Of a stretch of 64,000 nucleotides of DNA, positions 46,307-55,108 are shown one piece after another. Origin of the DNA: Halolacustris sp051744345. Lineage in GTDB: Bacteria > Actinomycetota > Humimicrobiia > Humimicrobiales > Humimicrobiaceae. The DNA is taken from contig JBNJCW010000002.1 in the NCBI GenBank assembly GCA_051744345.1, positions 8,129 to 72,128 on the forward strand. Reading direction: 5' to 3'. Below the pieces are notes generated by a model. That model saw only the letters and a program-made list of their open reading frames with translations. It did no database searches and had not been told where the DNA came from. A program made the position numbers and the translations under genes. How positions within the stretch are numbered: position 1 is the stretch's first letter; every line of letters begins with the position of its first letter.

Positions 46307-47554
46307 TCAAGTACCATATATTTTACCCCATAATCCATTTGCATACATACTTTCTGTAAAAACTTCATAAATCCGGCCTTTCCTCAAACCCCCTGCCGGT
46401 TTAAAGAACACCTTTATGTAATTACCAGACATGCCTGTGCATAAATCAAGGTCTCTCCTTTCCAGCACCACCTGGAGGGCTTTTCCCGTATTTTTTGCCA
46501 GATACCTGCCCCTCAACTCCTCCCCCAACATGACAAGCTGCCTGCTCCTGGCCTTCTTAAGCTCCTCGGGGACATGGCCGCCCATTCCAGCGGCAGCTGT
46601 TTTTTTTCTTCTGGAATACTTAAATACATGAAGCTTGGAAAAGGAAGCCTTGCGGGCTGCTTCCATGGTTTGCATAAAATCATCTTCACCCTCTCCCGGA
46701 AAACCAACCATCAGGTCAGTGGTTATGGATACAGAAGGCATAATTTCTGTAATCCTTGCTATCCTGTTAAAAAAATATTCCCTGCTGTAGGGCCGCCCCA
46801 TGGATTCAAGTATCCTGTTGCTTCCGCTCTGAAGGGGAATATGCAGGTGGTCACATATCCTGCTTCCGCTGCCTGCCATAAGGTTTAACAGCCCGTCGGT
46901 TACCTCTCCTATCTCTATGGAGCTTAGCCTGATCCTCTTTATGTCCGTCTTAGCCAAAATATCTTCAATCAAATCCTCAAGTCCGTAATCTCCGGCCAAA
47001 TCAATCCCGTACCTTCCCAGGTGTATGCCGGTAATAACCGCCTCCTGGTAACCGCTTCCTGCTGCCTGTTTTACCATGTTTACCGCCTGCTGGGGAGCGA
47101 CACTGCGGTAACCTCCCCTTACCAGGGGAACTATGCAGTAACTGCAGAACTGCTGGCATCCGTCCTGTACTTTTACCATTGGCCTGGAATGCATGCCCCC
47201 GGGTATGCTTTTGCAGTCCTTTTTTGCCTGTACCAGGTTGCCTATGTCCATCTTGTCCCTGTTTGCAACTACAAGGTGGGCTCCCTCTTTTTCTAAAAAC
47301 TCCCTGTTGAGCTCAGCAAAGCAGCCGGTAACCACCAGCATTGCGCGGGGGCAGGCTTTTTTTATCTTCCTTATGGCCTGCCTTACCTTTTTGTCGGTAT
47401 GCGAAGTTACTGTACATGTATTTATAATGCACCAGTCAGGAGACTGGTTCATTCCTACCTGCTTCAATCCCTTTTTGACCAGCTTGCCTGAAATCTCATC
47501 TGTCTCAGCCTGGTTTACCTTGCATCCCAGGGTATGGGTATAAAATTTATCCAT
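46307..47554 (-). CDS. mtaB: tRNA t6A37 methylthiotransferase MtaB
   Basis: About 415 residues from ATG 47554 (AGGAAGAAAA upstream). The UPF0004 domain reads YTHTLGCKVNQAETDEISG, with cysteines for the second [4Fe-4S] cluster. The radical SAM motif C-x3-C-x2-C is CQQFCSYC, and the C-terminal TRAM-like end follows. It adds methylthio to t6A37 in tRNA. Its start overlaps the rsmE stop by 8 bp. Confidence 0.95.
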   Translation of the reverse strand: MDKFYTHTLGCKVNQAETDEISGKLVKKGLKQVGMNQSPDWCIINTCTVTSHTDKKVRQAIRKIKKACPRAMLVVTGCFAELNREFLEKEGAHLVVANRDKMDIGNLVQAKKDCKSIPGGMHSRPMVKVQDGCQQFCSYCIVPLVRGGYRSVAPQQAVNMVKQAAGSGYQEAVITGIHLGRYGIDLAGDYGLEDLIEDILAKTDIKRIRLSSIEIGEVTDGLLNLMAGSGSRICDHLHIPLQSGSNRILESMGRPYSREYFFNRIARITEIMPSVSITTDLMVGFPGEGEDDFMQTMEAARKASFSKLHVFKYSRRKKTAAAGMGGHVPEELKKARSRQLVMLGEELRGRYLAKNTGKALQVVLERRDLDLCTGMSGNYIKVFFKPAGGLRKGRIYEVFTESMYANGLWGKIYGT

Positions 47555-48272
47555 TTTTCTTCCTGTAAAAATAATCAATTACCGAAAGCATATACAGCGA
47601 GGCTGTTTCTGCCCTCAGTATGTTTTTTGCCAAACTTACCGCCGCCGCCCCCTTTTTTTTCAGCAGCTCTACTTCCTGCCTTTCAAATCCGCCCTCTGGC
47701 CCGGTTAGGACGGCAATACTTTTATGGCTTTGGCCGTTACCCAGCAAAAGGTCTCTGCTGCTCTCCTCATAGGGCAGATAGAACAGACTGTAGCCGGAAG
47801 GGGAAACGGTTTTGATATCTGCCGGTTCGGCTACGGTAGTAATAAAATTCCTCTTGCTCTGTTTGCATGCCTGCTCTGCAATTTTTTGCCAGCGCCCTAT
47901 TTTAGAACCAACCCTGCCCGGGTCAACCACCACCCTTCCGCTTATAACCGGGACAATGGTATCCGCCCCTATCTCGCAGGCTTTCTGCAGCACAAGCTCC
48001 ATGGCAGCTTTTTTCAATATACACTGGAAAAGGGTAGCCTGGGGGAAACTTCTCTCAATTTTCTGCCTGGAGACAACCGAAAGCAGTGCGTGATTTTTTT
48101 TAACCGCTGCCAGATCTGCTTCATACCGCAAGCTTTTATTATCAGAAAGCATTACCCTACTTCCGACCTGAGCCCTCAGTACCTTGACCAGGTGATTAAA
48201 ATCATCTCCGGCAAGTACAATATTTTCGCCGTCAATACTGTCAGGGTTAATAAAAAAATATGGATAGCTCAT
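47547..48272 (-). CDS. rsmE: 16S rRNA m3U1498 methyltransferase RsmE
   Basis: A 241-residue SPOUT methyltransferase. The N-terminal PUA-like part contains DFNHLVKVLRAQVGSRVM. The C-terminal SAM-binding knot has TGPEGGFERQEVELL and the LAKNILRAETA loop (family consensus LG.RILR.ETA). It methylates U1498 of 16S rRNA. It lies between dnaJ and mtaB with minimal spacing. Confidence 0.96.
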   Translation of the reverse strand: MSYPYFFINPDSIDGENIVLAGDDFNHLVKVLRAQVGSRVMLSDNKSLRYEADLAAVKKNHALLSVVSRQKIERSFPQATLFQCILKKAAMELVLQKACEIGADTIVPVISGRVVVDPGRVGSKIGRWQKIAEQACKQSKRNFITTVAEPADIKTVSPSGYSLFYLPYEESSRDLLLGNGQSHKSIAVLTGPEGGFERQEVELLKKKGAAAVSLAKNILRAETASLYMLSVIDYFYRKKNG

Positions 48273-48281
48273 CAGACTAAA

Positions 48282-49412
48282 TTATTTCCTGAAGGCATTC
48301 CTCAAGCTGGAGAAAAAGTCGCTTCCATTGCCCACATCTTCATCCCTTCCCCGGGCATACCTGGCCAGCATCTCTGCCTCCTGTTCTGAAAGCCTGGTAG
48401 GTATGGTAACCTTTACGTTAACTATATGGTCACCCCTCCGGTACCCGTTAAGCGGGACAAACCCCCGGGCTTTCAGTACTTTCTTGGTCCCCGGCTGGGT
48501 TCCTGGTTTTATGTCCATCTCTTCTTCCCCGTCCAGGGTAGGAATCTTAACCTTGCAGCCCAGGGCTGCCTGGGCAAAGGATATCTCTGCATCATACACC
48601 ACATTATCCCTTTCCCTTTTAAGCTCAGGATGGGGCTCTACATTAACCGTCAGGTACAGATCCCCGCTAACCGAATCCCTTCCGAGGGAATTTCCCTTTC
48701 CGGTTACCCTCAGCCGGTCCTTATCGTGTATGCCTGCAGGAATATCGACCTTAACCTTCTTTTTCTTTTTATGGTACCCGCTTCCCCCGCATTTCCTGCA
48801 GGGATCAGTTACAACCTTCCCGTTTCCCCCGCAGTTCTTGCAGGTAGAAGTGGTTACAATGCTGCCCAAAAAGGTCTGCCGCTGGTTCCTTACCTGGCCT
48901 GTTCCCCCGCAGAGAGAGCAGGTGCCCAGGCCTTCTTCACTTTTGCTTCCCCTTCCTCCGCATTCTTCACATAGGTCATCTGCAGTGTATTCAACCTCTT
49001 TCTTTATGCCGAAAGCAGACTCCTTAAAACTTATGGTTACCTGTGACTCCACGTCTGAACCGCGGCTCTGCCGCCTCCTGGTACGGGAAGAAAATCCCTG
49101 CCCAAAGCTGCTTCCGAAAAACATATCGAAAATATCTCCAAAACCAAACTCTTCAAAAACACTGCCAAAATCAGATTCGTTGAATAGGTTATTGCTGAAT
49201 CCGTACTGGTCATAATGCATCCTTTTCCTGTCATCGCTTAATACAGCATAAGCCTCGGATACTTCCTTGAATTTTTCCTCGGCATCCGGGTCCCCGTTGT
49301 TTACATCAGGATGGTATTTATGTGCCAGCTTTCTGTATGCTTTTTTTAGTTCTTCCTTGCTGCACTGCTTGGTAACACCAAGGACTTCATAATAATCTCT
49401 CTTTTGCGCCAC
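48282..49412 (-). CDS. dnaJ: Chaperone DnaJ
   Basis: 376 residues. The J domain carries HPD (YRKLAHKYHPDVNNGD), followed by a G/F-rich region. Four zinc-finger units of the form C-x2-C-x-G-x-G follow (CEECGGRG, CSLCGGTG, CKNCGGNG, CRKCGGSG), then the C-terminal substrate domain. It is the co-chaperone of DnaK. The usual grpE and dnaK genes between hrcA and dnaJ are absent here, so they must lie elsewhere in the genome. Confidence 0.98.
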   Translation of the reverse strand: MAQKRDYYEVLGVTKQCSKEELKKAYRKLAHKYHPDVNNGDPDAEEKFKEVSEAYAVLSDDRKRMHYDQYGFSNNLFNESDFGSVFEEFGFGDIFDMFFGSSFGQGFSSRTRRRQSRGSDVESQVTISFKESAFGIKKEVEYTADDLCEECGGRGSKSEEGLGTCSLCGGTGQVRNQRQTFLGSIVTTSTCKNCGGNGKVVTDPCRKCGGSGYHKKKKKVKVDIPAGIHDKDRLRVTGKGNSLGRDSVSGDLYLTVNVEPHPELKRERDNVVYDAEISFAQAALGCKVKIPTLDGEEEMDIKPGTQPGTKKVLKARGFVPLNGYRRGDHIVNVKVTIPTRLSEQEAEMLARYARGRDEDVGNGSDFFSSLRNAFRK

Positions 49413-49482
49413 TTCTTACATCACCTCAATTTTTTTATGCCTGAAGTTCAAAATGATAAAACATTTTCACTATTTTTTCCAA

Positions 49483-50517
49483 TCATCTTTTAGAAGCAAA
49501 CAGTTCGCTCAGGTTTACCCTGAAAACATCAAGCACATTTATCACCTTGCAGTAGTCCATCCTTTTGGGGCCCAGCACCCCTATGGCACCAGAAGGCTGG
49601 TTATGGATTTTATATTTTGAAGCTATCAGGCTCAGCTCGTCTGTCTCCTGGTTAAAAACCTCAGAACCGATTTTTATGATAAAGTCGCTGTCCTTGGAAA
49701 TATCCAGGAGTATCTTCATAAGCATATACTCGTTCTCTATAATCCTTAGCACCTTCCTGATTTTTGCCAGGTCTATAAATTCCGGCTGGTTGAGCACATC
49801 GGAGGTGCCGTGGACATATATATGGTTGTACTGCAGGCTCTGGGCCGCATAATCCTTTATAAGGCCTAACACTTTCTTGGCTATCAGCACCAGGTACGAC
49901 TCACCTTCCGGCAGCTTTAAATTCTCCGTGTCGATATCTGCAATAAGTTTATCTTTAAACTGCATATTGAGTATATTGGACAGCGCCTGCAAATCAAGGT
50001 TTGAGTATGAGCCGTCCATGGAGAAATGCCTTTTATATACCCTGCCGGTGTCGGTTATAAGGACCATCAGGAAGTTGTTTCCCTCAAGCTTTAAAAGCTC
50101 TATATGTCTCAGCCTGCTCTGGCTAAGCGTAGGAGCCACAATCATGGAAAGGTAGTTGGTAATCCTGGCCAGGTTCTCAGAGGATTTTTTAAGTACGGTC
50201 TCAAGCTCCATATCCCCGGAAACCTCCATATTTATTGCAGGCATATCCTTATTATTTTTCTTGTGCAGCCCTGTTTCTATCAGGTTATCTACATAAAACC
50301 TGTAACCCTTATCAGTAGGTATCCTCCCTGCAGAGGTATGGGGATGGGTAAGATAGCCCATCTCTTCCAGCTCCGACATCTCCTTCCGGATGGTGGCCGT
50401 ACTCACATCGAGGCTTGGGCTCGAGGCCACGCTTTTTGAGGATACAGGCTCGGCATCATCTATATACCGGGCCGCCACCTGCTTTATTATCTCTTTCTTT
50501 CTTTCACTTAATTTCAT
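49483..50517 (-). CDS. hrcA: Heat-inducible transcription repressor HrcA
   Basis: 344 residues. The N-terminal winged helix (ERKKEIIKQVAARYIDDAEP, then LDVSTATIRKEMSELEEMGYL) and the GRIPTDKGYRFYVD segment are diagnostic, and the effector domain follows. HrcA represses class I heat-shock genes through CIRCE elements. I see no CIRCE copy upstream in 50518-50620. It leads the transcript hrcA-dnaJ-rsmE. Confidence 0.97.
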   Translation of the reverse strand: MKLSERKKEIIKQVAARYIDDAEPVSSKSVASSPSLDVSTATIRKEMSELEEMGYLTHPHTSAGRIPTDKGYRFYVDNLIETGLHKKNNKDMPAINMEVSGDMELETVLKKSSENLARITNYLSMIVAPTLSQSRLRHIELLKLEGNNFLMVLITDTGRVYKRHFSMDGSYSNLDLQALSNILNMQFKDKLIADIDTENLKLPEGESYLVLIAKKVLGLIKDYAAQSLQYNHIYVHGTSDVLNQPEFIDLAKIRKVLRIIENEYMLMKILLDISKDSDFIIKIGSEVFNQETDELSLIASKYKIHNQPSGAIGVLGPKRMDYCKVINVLDVFRVNLSELFASKR

Positions 50518-50621
50518 AAGTATCTTAACCGCTCCATTTGACTTTTTAACAATTGGTGGTAATATATTTCCGTAATATACATTACCATTATAATGAATAT
50601 TCTTTGAAAATTGAATAAGGA

Positions 50622-50708
50622 AGCGCTGGGGGAGCCATTGAGCTGAGAGGGCAGTTTAGCTGCCGACCCCAACCACCTGACCTAGATAATACTAGCGTAG
50701 GGAAGTGT
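50622..50708 (+). promoter_or_regulatory. TPP riboswitch (THI element)
   Basis: All conserved parts are present in order: GCTGGGGGAGCC, then GAGCTGAGAGGG, the variable stem AGTTTAGCT, then GACCCCAACCACCTGACC and TAGATAATACTAGCGTAGGGAAG. It precedes thiD by 65 bp. A terminator hairpin lies between, so TPP binding should stop transcription of the thi operon. Confidence 0.96.
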
Positions 50709-50725
50709 ATTTTAAAAATATAATG

Positions 50726-50751
50726 CCAACCTGTGCTGGGTTGGTTTTTTT
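50726..50751 (+). terminator. Riboswitch-controlled terminator
   Basis: CCAACC and GGTTGG form a stem around TGTGCTG, followed by seven T. It lies between the TPP aptamer and thiD, so it is the likely expression platform. Confidence 0.88.
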
Positions 50752-50772
50752 ATTTATGTAAAGGGTTTTATT

Positions 50773-51579
50773 ATGAACTATGAGGCAAAAGCACTAGCCA
50801 TCGCCGGTTCGGATTCCGGAGGCGGGGCAGGAATACAGGCGGACCTGAAAACTTTTCAGGCTTTTAATGTATACGGGATGACAGCCATAACCTCTGTGAC
50901 TGCCCAGAATACAGTAGGGTTAAGGTCCATATTTGACCTGGACCCAGCCATAGTAGCAGACCAGATAGAGATGGTGGTAGAAGATATAGGAGTGGATGCG
51001 GTTAAGGTGGGAATGCTTTCCAATGCCCGCATTATAGAAGAGGTGATAAGGTGTGTAAAAAAATACCGGCTTAAGAAAATAGTAGTGGATCCTGTAATGG
51101 TCTCCAAAACCGGAGCATCCCTCTTAAAACCGGAAGCCCAGAAAAGCCTTAACGGCCTCCTTGAGATTGCTTTTCTGGCCACTCCCAATATTTATGAAGC
51201 TGAAAAGATATCAGGTATGGAAATTAAGGATCTGAAAGGTGTAGAAAAAGCAGCACGCCTGCTTTCCTCTATGGGCATAGAAAACACCCTTATAAAAGGC
51301 GGCCACCTTAAGGGGGATAAGGTGGTAGACATATTATATGATGGCAAAGGTTTCCATCATTTTGAATCGCCCCGGATAAAAACAAAAAACACTCACGGCA
51401 CGGGATGCACCTATTCTTCCGCCATCGCTGCTTCCCTGGCCAAGGGACTGAATTTAAGGGAAGCGGTCTATATTGCAAAAGACTATATAAGCAGGGCTCT
51501 GAAGGAATCTCCAGCAAGCCTCGGGCAGGGCAACGGCCCGCTTTACCATAATATCAAACCTATCGGGGGCAAAAGATGA
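50773..51579 (+). CDS. thiD: Hydroxymethylpyrimidine (phosphate) kinase ThiD
   Basis: 268 residues of the ribokinase-like fold. The N-terminus has AIAGSDSGGGAGIQADLKTF and the end of the active site TKNTHGTGCTYSSAIAASL. It phosphorylates HMP to HMP-P and HMP-PP. It is the first gene after the TPP riboswitch. Its stop overlaps the tenA start by 4 bp. Confidence 0.97.
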   Translation: MNYEAKALAIAGSDSGGGAGIQADLKTFQAFNVYGMTAITSVTAQNTVGLRSIFDLDPAIVADQIEMVVEDIGVDAVKVGMLSNARIIEEVIRCVKKYRLKKIVVDPVMVSKTGASLLKPEAQKSLNGLLEIAFLATPNIYEAEKISGMEIKDLKGVEKAARLLSSMGIENTLIKGGHLKGDKVVDILYDGKGFHHFESPRIKTKNTHGTGCTYSSAIAASLAKGLNLREAVYIAKDYISRALKESPASLGQGNGPLYHNIKPIGGKR

Positions 51580-52235
51580 ACATAATGTCAAGGCTCAGAA
51601 AAGATTCCAAACAAATATGGGACAGTATAGAGGAACACCCTTTCATAGTGGAGCTTTGTAATGGCAGCCTTCCCCTTGAAAAGTTCAAGCATTATGTCTT
51701 GCAGGAATACCACTTTCTGGTAGCTGGCATCAGAAATTTTAGCATCATAGCATCCAGGGCTGAACCTGTGGAAGATATCATAGAACTGGTAGAAATCTCC
51801 CCTGGGATAGCGGTAAGCGAGTATAAAAATTACCTTAAACTGCTTGAAAGCCTGGGGTTGGGCTTGGAAGATGCAAAGGCTACCCAGCCCATACCCATTG
51901 TTTGTGCATATTCTGATTTTCTGATATCGGTTAGCTACCTAGGGTCTTATCCAGAAGCTCTCATCGCCATACTCCCCTGTTTCTGGTCCTACTGTGAAAT
52001 AATTAAACCCCATAAGGAAAAACTTGACAGTAACCGCTGCCAGCTATACCAAAACTGGGCAAAGGCTTACTGCTCCTCTTCCTATTATGAGGTAATGGAT
52101 AGGATAAAGGAGGTAGCAGAGAGGGCGTCGGCAAATACTCCCTATCAGAAACTGAAATATTTGTTTTTAAAAGCAAGCAGGTATGAATACATGTACTGGG
52201 ACAATATGTATAACCTCAAAGGGTGGGATATATGA
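51576..52235 (+). CDS. tenA: TenA family thiaminase II / aminopyrimidine aminohydrolase
   Basis: 219 residues of the TenA helical fold. Cys135 (ILPCFWSYCE), Tyr112 and Tyr139 fall at the same numbers as the active-site residues of Bacillus TenA. The canonical Asp44, which helps bind the aminopyrimidine, is Glu44 here (YVLQEYHFL). This may alter substrate choice. It should salvage HMP from aminopyrimidine breakdown products of thiamine. It is translationally coupled to thiD and surE. Confidence 0.9.
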   Translation: MNIMSRLRKDSKQIWDSIEEHPFIVELCNGSLPLEKFKHYVLQEYHFLVAGIRNFSIIASRAEPVEDIIELVEISPGIAVSEYKNYLKLLESLGLGLEDAKATQPIPIVCAYSDFLISVSYLGSYPEALIAILPCFWSYCEIIKPHKEKLDSNRCQLYQNWAKAYCSSSYYEVMDRIKEVAERASANTPYQKLKYLFLKASRYEYMYWDNMYNLKGWDI

Positions 52236-52996
52236 AAATACTTCTTACTAATGATGACGGCATAGAGTCAGAAGGGATAAAAAAGCTTGCAGCCAAACTT
52301 GCAAGGACCGAGGAGCTGTATGTGGTTGCCCCCCATAGGAAGCTGCACGGTGCCAGCTGCAGCATAACCTTCGATCAGCCGGTAAAAGTACAGGAATTTC
52401 CTCTGGGGCTGGGGGAGAAAAAATCGTACCAGGTCAAGGGAACCCCTGCAGACTGTGTAATTCTGGGGCTGGATGCACTTGCCAGCGGGATTAAGCTGGT
52501 AATATCCGGGATAAATGATGAGCCCAATGTGGGTGATGATGTGAGGTTTTCTGGAACCATTGGGGCCTGCACCGAGGCTTCTTTCTCAGGAGTAAGCTCT
52601 TTTGGCATATCCCTTGAATATGGCAGGGAAGATTTTGATGCGGCAGTGGAATTTTCCAGTTACCTGGTGCAGTTTCTAAAAAAACACGCCCTTGCCCCGG
52701 GGGTTTTTCTAAATATAAATATGCCTCCGGCAAGCCTTGAACAGATAAAGGGCGTAAAATTTGTCAGGCTGGGAAGAAGGAGGTACAGAGACAGGGTGCA
52801 TAAGATAACCAGCCCCTACGGAGAAACCTTTTACTGGATAGGGGGCAAACAGATTCCCGGCTACGGGAAGGATACCTTAAACTCAGCCTTAAAAGATAAT
52901 TACATAGCTGTAACTCCCATGGCTGTAGATTCAACAAGTTACGATTTTTTAAAGGAGATGATAAACAATTGGACCATGAAATTTCCCAAATTCTAA
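52232..52996 (+). CDS. surE: SurE-family 5'-nucleotidase, possible TMP phosphatase
   Basis: About 254 residues from ATG 52232 (AAAGGGTGGG upstream; overlap ATGA with tenA). The N-terminus MKILLTNDDGIESEG and later SGINDEPNVGDDVRFSGTIG are the metal-binding signature of SurE. The canonical SGIN-x-G has Asp-Glu here. SurE enzymes hydrolyse nucleoside monophosphates and other phosphomonoesters. Its place inside a thiamine operon that has ThiN but no ThiL suggests it makes thiamine from thiamine phosphate; that is inference. Confidence 0.92.
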   Translation: MKILLTNDDGIESEGIKKLAAKLARTEELYVVAPHRKLHGASCSITFDQPVKVQEFPLGLGEKKSYQVKGTPADCVILGLDALASGIKLVISGINDEPNVGDDVRFSGTIGACTEASFSGVSSFGISLEYGREDFDAAVEFSSYLVQFLKKHALAPGVFLNINMPPASLEQIKGVKFVRLGRRRYRDRVHKITSPYGETFYWIGGKQIPGYGKDTLNSALKDNYIAVTPMAVDSTSYDFLKEMINNWTMKFPKF

Positions 52997-53787
52997 CCAA
53001 GGCTTCGCAAAGCTGGGACAGAATAGAGGAGAAAAAGCCACTCATCCACCACATAACCAATTTTGTAGCTATGGCCGAACAGGCCCATCTTACCCTGGCA
53101 CTGGGTGCGAGCCCGGTTATGGCTCCAGATCTGGGGGAATCTTCAGAAATGGCCAGTCATGCTGATGCACTATTGTTAAACATAGGTACCCCTTCGCAAG
53201 AACAATTAGACTCCATGCTTTCTGCCCACCAGCAAGCAAATAAAAAAGGGATATCCGTACTTCTGGACCCGGTAGGTTACGGAGCAACTAAGCTCAGAAA
53301 CAGGGTTGTTTTAAAGATTTTAGACAACGGTCCGGTTTCCATAATAAAAGGAAACCATGGGGAGGTTTCCGCCCTGGCCGGAAGCACAGGAACCGTCAAA
53401 GGGGTAGATTCAAAGGTTACCGGTGATTCCAATTTGAAAAATACAGTAGATTCTCTGGCCAAAAAATATAATGCGGTGGTGGTATCCACCGGTAAAAAAG
53501 ATCTGATTTCAGACGGCAGCAGGGTAATTTCAGTAGCCGGCGGCAACCCACTTCTGACCAGTATTTCAGGCTCCGGGTGCTGGCTGGGGACCATCATAGC
53601 ATCAGCTGCAGCCGTTTCAGATGATGCGTTTACTGCTTCCCTGAGCGGAACAGTTGCTTTAAAGCTGGCATCGGAGAGAATTAAACCGGCAGGGGTAGGA
53701 ATGTTCAGGATCAGTCTTTTGGATAAACTGGCCGAAATTAAAGGAGAAGACCTGCTGGCCAAAGGAGATGCAATAAAATGGATCTGA
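52969..53787 (+). CDS. thiM: Hydroxyethylthiazole kinase
   Basis: 272 residues from a TTG start at 52969 with AAAGGAG eleven bases upstream, overlapping the surE end by 28 bp. The fold is ribokinase-like: KPLIHHITNFVAMAEQAHLT near the start, LLDPVGYGATKLRN in the middle, and the SISGSGCWLGT anion hole with catalytic Cys. It phosphorylates thiazole alcohol for salvage. Confidence 0.95.
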   Translation: MDHEISQILTKASQSWDRIEEKKPLIHHITNFVAMAEQAHLTLALGASPVMAPDLGESSEMASHADALLLNIGTPSQEQLDSMLSAHQQANKKGISVLLDPVGYGATKLRNRVVLKILDNGPVSIIKGNHGEVSALAGSTGTVKGVDSKVTGDSNLKNTVDSLAKKYNAVVVSTGKKDLISDGSRVISVAGGNPLLTSISGSGCWLGTIIASAAAVSDDAFTASLSGTVALKLASERIKPAGVGMFRISLLDKLAEIKGEDLLAKGDAIKWI

Positions 53788-54413
53788 GCCTCTACCTTGT
53801 AACCGATGAAAAAATAGGGCTGGGAAGGCCCCATACCTACCTCAGCCAACAGGCCCTGGAGGGGGGAGTAAGGGCAGTCCAGCTAAGGGATAAGCAAAAG
53901 AGCAGCAGAGAATTATATGATATAGGCCTGAGGCTTAGAAAAATTACCAAAAAATTTAATGCACTGTTTATCGTCAATGACAGGCTGGACATTGCCCTGG
54001 CAACGGAAGCTGACGGTGTGCATCTGGGCAAGGATGACCTGCCAATTTCTGTTGCCCGCAGTATAGCAGGAAAAAACTTTATAATAGGAGCCTCGGTTTC
54101 CACGGTCGCCGAAGCTGTGCAGGCTCAGAGGGAGGGGGCAAGTTATCTAAGTGCCCAGAGCATATTTAAAACAACCAGCAAGGATGATGTTGGGGTTGTA
54201 GGTCTGAATACGCTCAGGAAAATCTCCGGGCAGAGCAGGATACCGGTTATAGCCATAGGGGGGATCAATACTGAAAATGTGGAACAGGTAATAGGTGCCG
54301 GTGCTGCCGGAGTAGCGGTAATATCAGCTATTGTAGCAAAAAAGGATGTAAAAAGCGCAAGCTTAAAGCTAAAAGAAAAGATAGATAAACAGATTCCACC
54401 AGGCAAAAAATAG
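53778..54413 (+). CDS. thiE: Thiamine-phosphate synthase
   Basis: 211 residues of TIM-barrel fold. Motifs are AVQLRDKQKSSRELYDIG (Mg/pyrophosphate), FIVNDRLDIALATEADGVHLG, and the C-terminal IPVIAIGGINTENVEQV. The usual YLGVGPIFPT loop reads YLSAQSIFKTTSKDD. It condenses HMP-PP and thiazole phosphate to thiamine phosphate. It overlaps thiM by 10 bp. Confidence 0.95.
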   Translation: MDLSLYLVTDEKIGLGRPHTYLSQQALEGGVRAVQLRDKQKSSRELYDIGLRLRKITKKFNALFIVNDRLDIALATEADGVHLGKDDLPISVARSIAGKNFIIGASVSTVAEAVQAQREGASYLSAQSIFKTTSKDDVGVVGLNTLRKISGQSRIPVIAIGGINTENVEQVIGAGAAGVAVISAIVAKKDVKSASLKLKEKIDKQIPPGKK

Positions 54414-54444
54414 ATAAGATAAAGCCGGCAGGAAAGGAAGGGTT

Positions 54445-55104
54445 ATGGAAAAATTTAAAAAGGCAATAGTGGTAACCAATGGAGAGATCAAAGACCCGGA
54501 TAAGATAAAAAAACACCTAAAATATTTTGGGTTTGGAAGAGAGGACCTGGTTATAAGTGCTGATGGAGGAGCCAAAAATGCCATAAGGCTGGGGCTGGAT
54601 ACCCGCCTGTTAACTGGTGATATGGACAGCATAGATGAAGAAGTAAGGGAAAACCTTAAGTCCGGGGGGGCAGAATTTGTATTAGAGCCTTTGGAGAAAG
54701 ATTACACCGATACCCACCTGGCCTTAAGGCAAGCCATAAAAAAGGGAGCTGAGCAAATAATAATACTAGCTGCTATCGGAGACCGGGTAGACCACAGCCT
54801 GGCCAATTTGCTGCTACTGGCCGACCCTTTCCTTTCCGGAACCGATGTGAGGATAATTACAGAAACAGAAGAGATTTTTGTTGTCAGGAAACCGGTTCGG
54901 TTGGAAGGAAGTAAAGGCAGGCGCCTCAGCCTTTTCTCCCTTACCCCCTACACCCTTTTTAGAGAAAGCAGGGGACTGAAATACGGGCTTAAGAACGAAA
55001 AGCTTCTTTTTTCCCCCATAAGGGGAGTGAGCAACGAGTTTACCCAGGATAGCGCATACCTGGGAATAAAAGAAGGCATACTTCTTGTAATAAAAGAGCT
55101 ATAA
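54445..55104 (+). CDS. thiN: Thiamine pyrophosphokinase
   Basis: 219 residues. The N-terminal catalytic domain has ISADGGAKNAIRLGLDTRLL followed by TGDMDSI, and PLEKDYTDTHLALRQAI plus IGDRVDHSLANLLLL. It makes TPP from free thiamine and ATP. It is present instead of ThiL (thiamine phosphate kinase), so thiamine phosphate from ThiE must first lose its phosphate. The permease gene follows after 4 bp. Confidence 0.96.
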   Translation: MEKFKKAIVVTNGEIKDPDKIKKHLKYFGFGREDLVISADGGAKNAIRLGLDTRLLTGDMDSIDEEVRENLKSGGAEFVLEPLEKDYTDTHLALRQAIKKGAEQIIILAAIGDRVDHSLANLLLLADPFLSGTDVRIITETEEIFVVRKPVRLEGSKGRRLSLFSLTPYTLFRESRGLKYGLKNEKLLFSPIRGVSNEFTQDSAYLGIKEGILLVIKEL

Positions 55105-55108
55105 GTTT

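Noticed and set aside
50630..50640. GGGGGAGCCA near 50630 as another array repeat
   Set aside because: It is part of the conserved 5' side of the TPP riboswitch.
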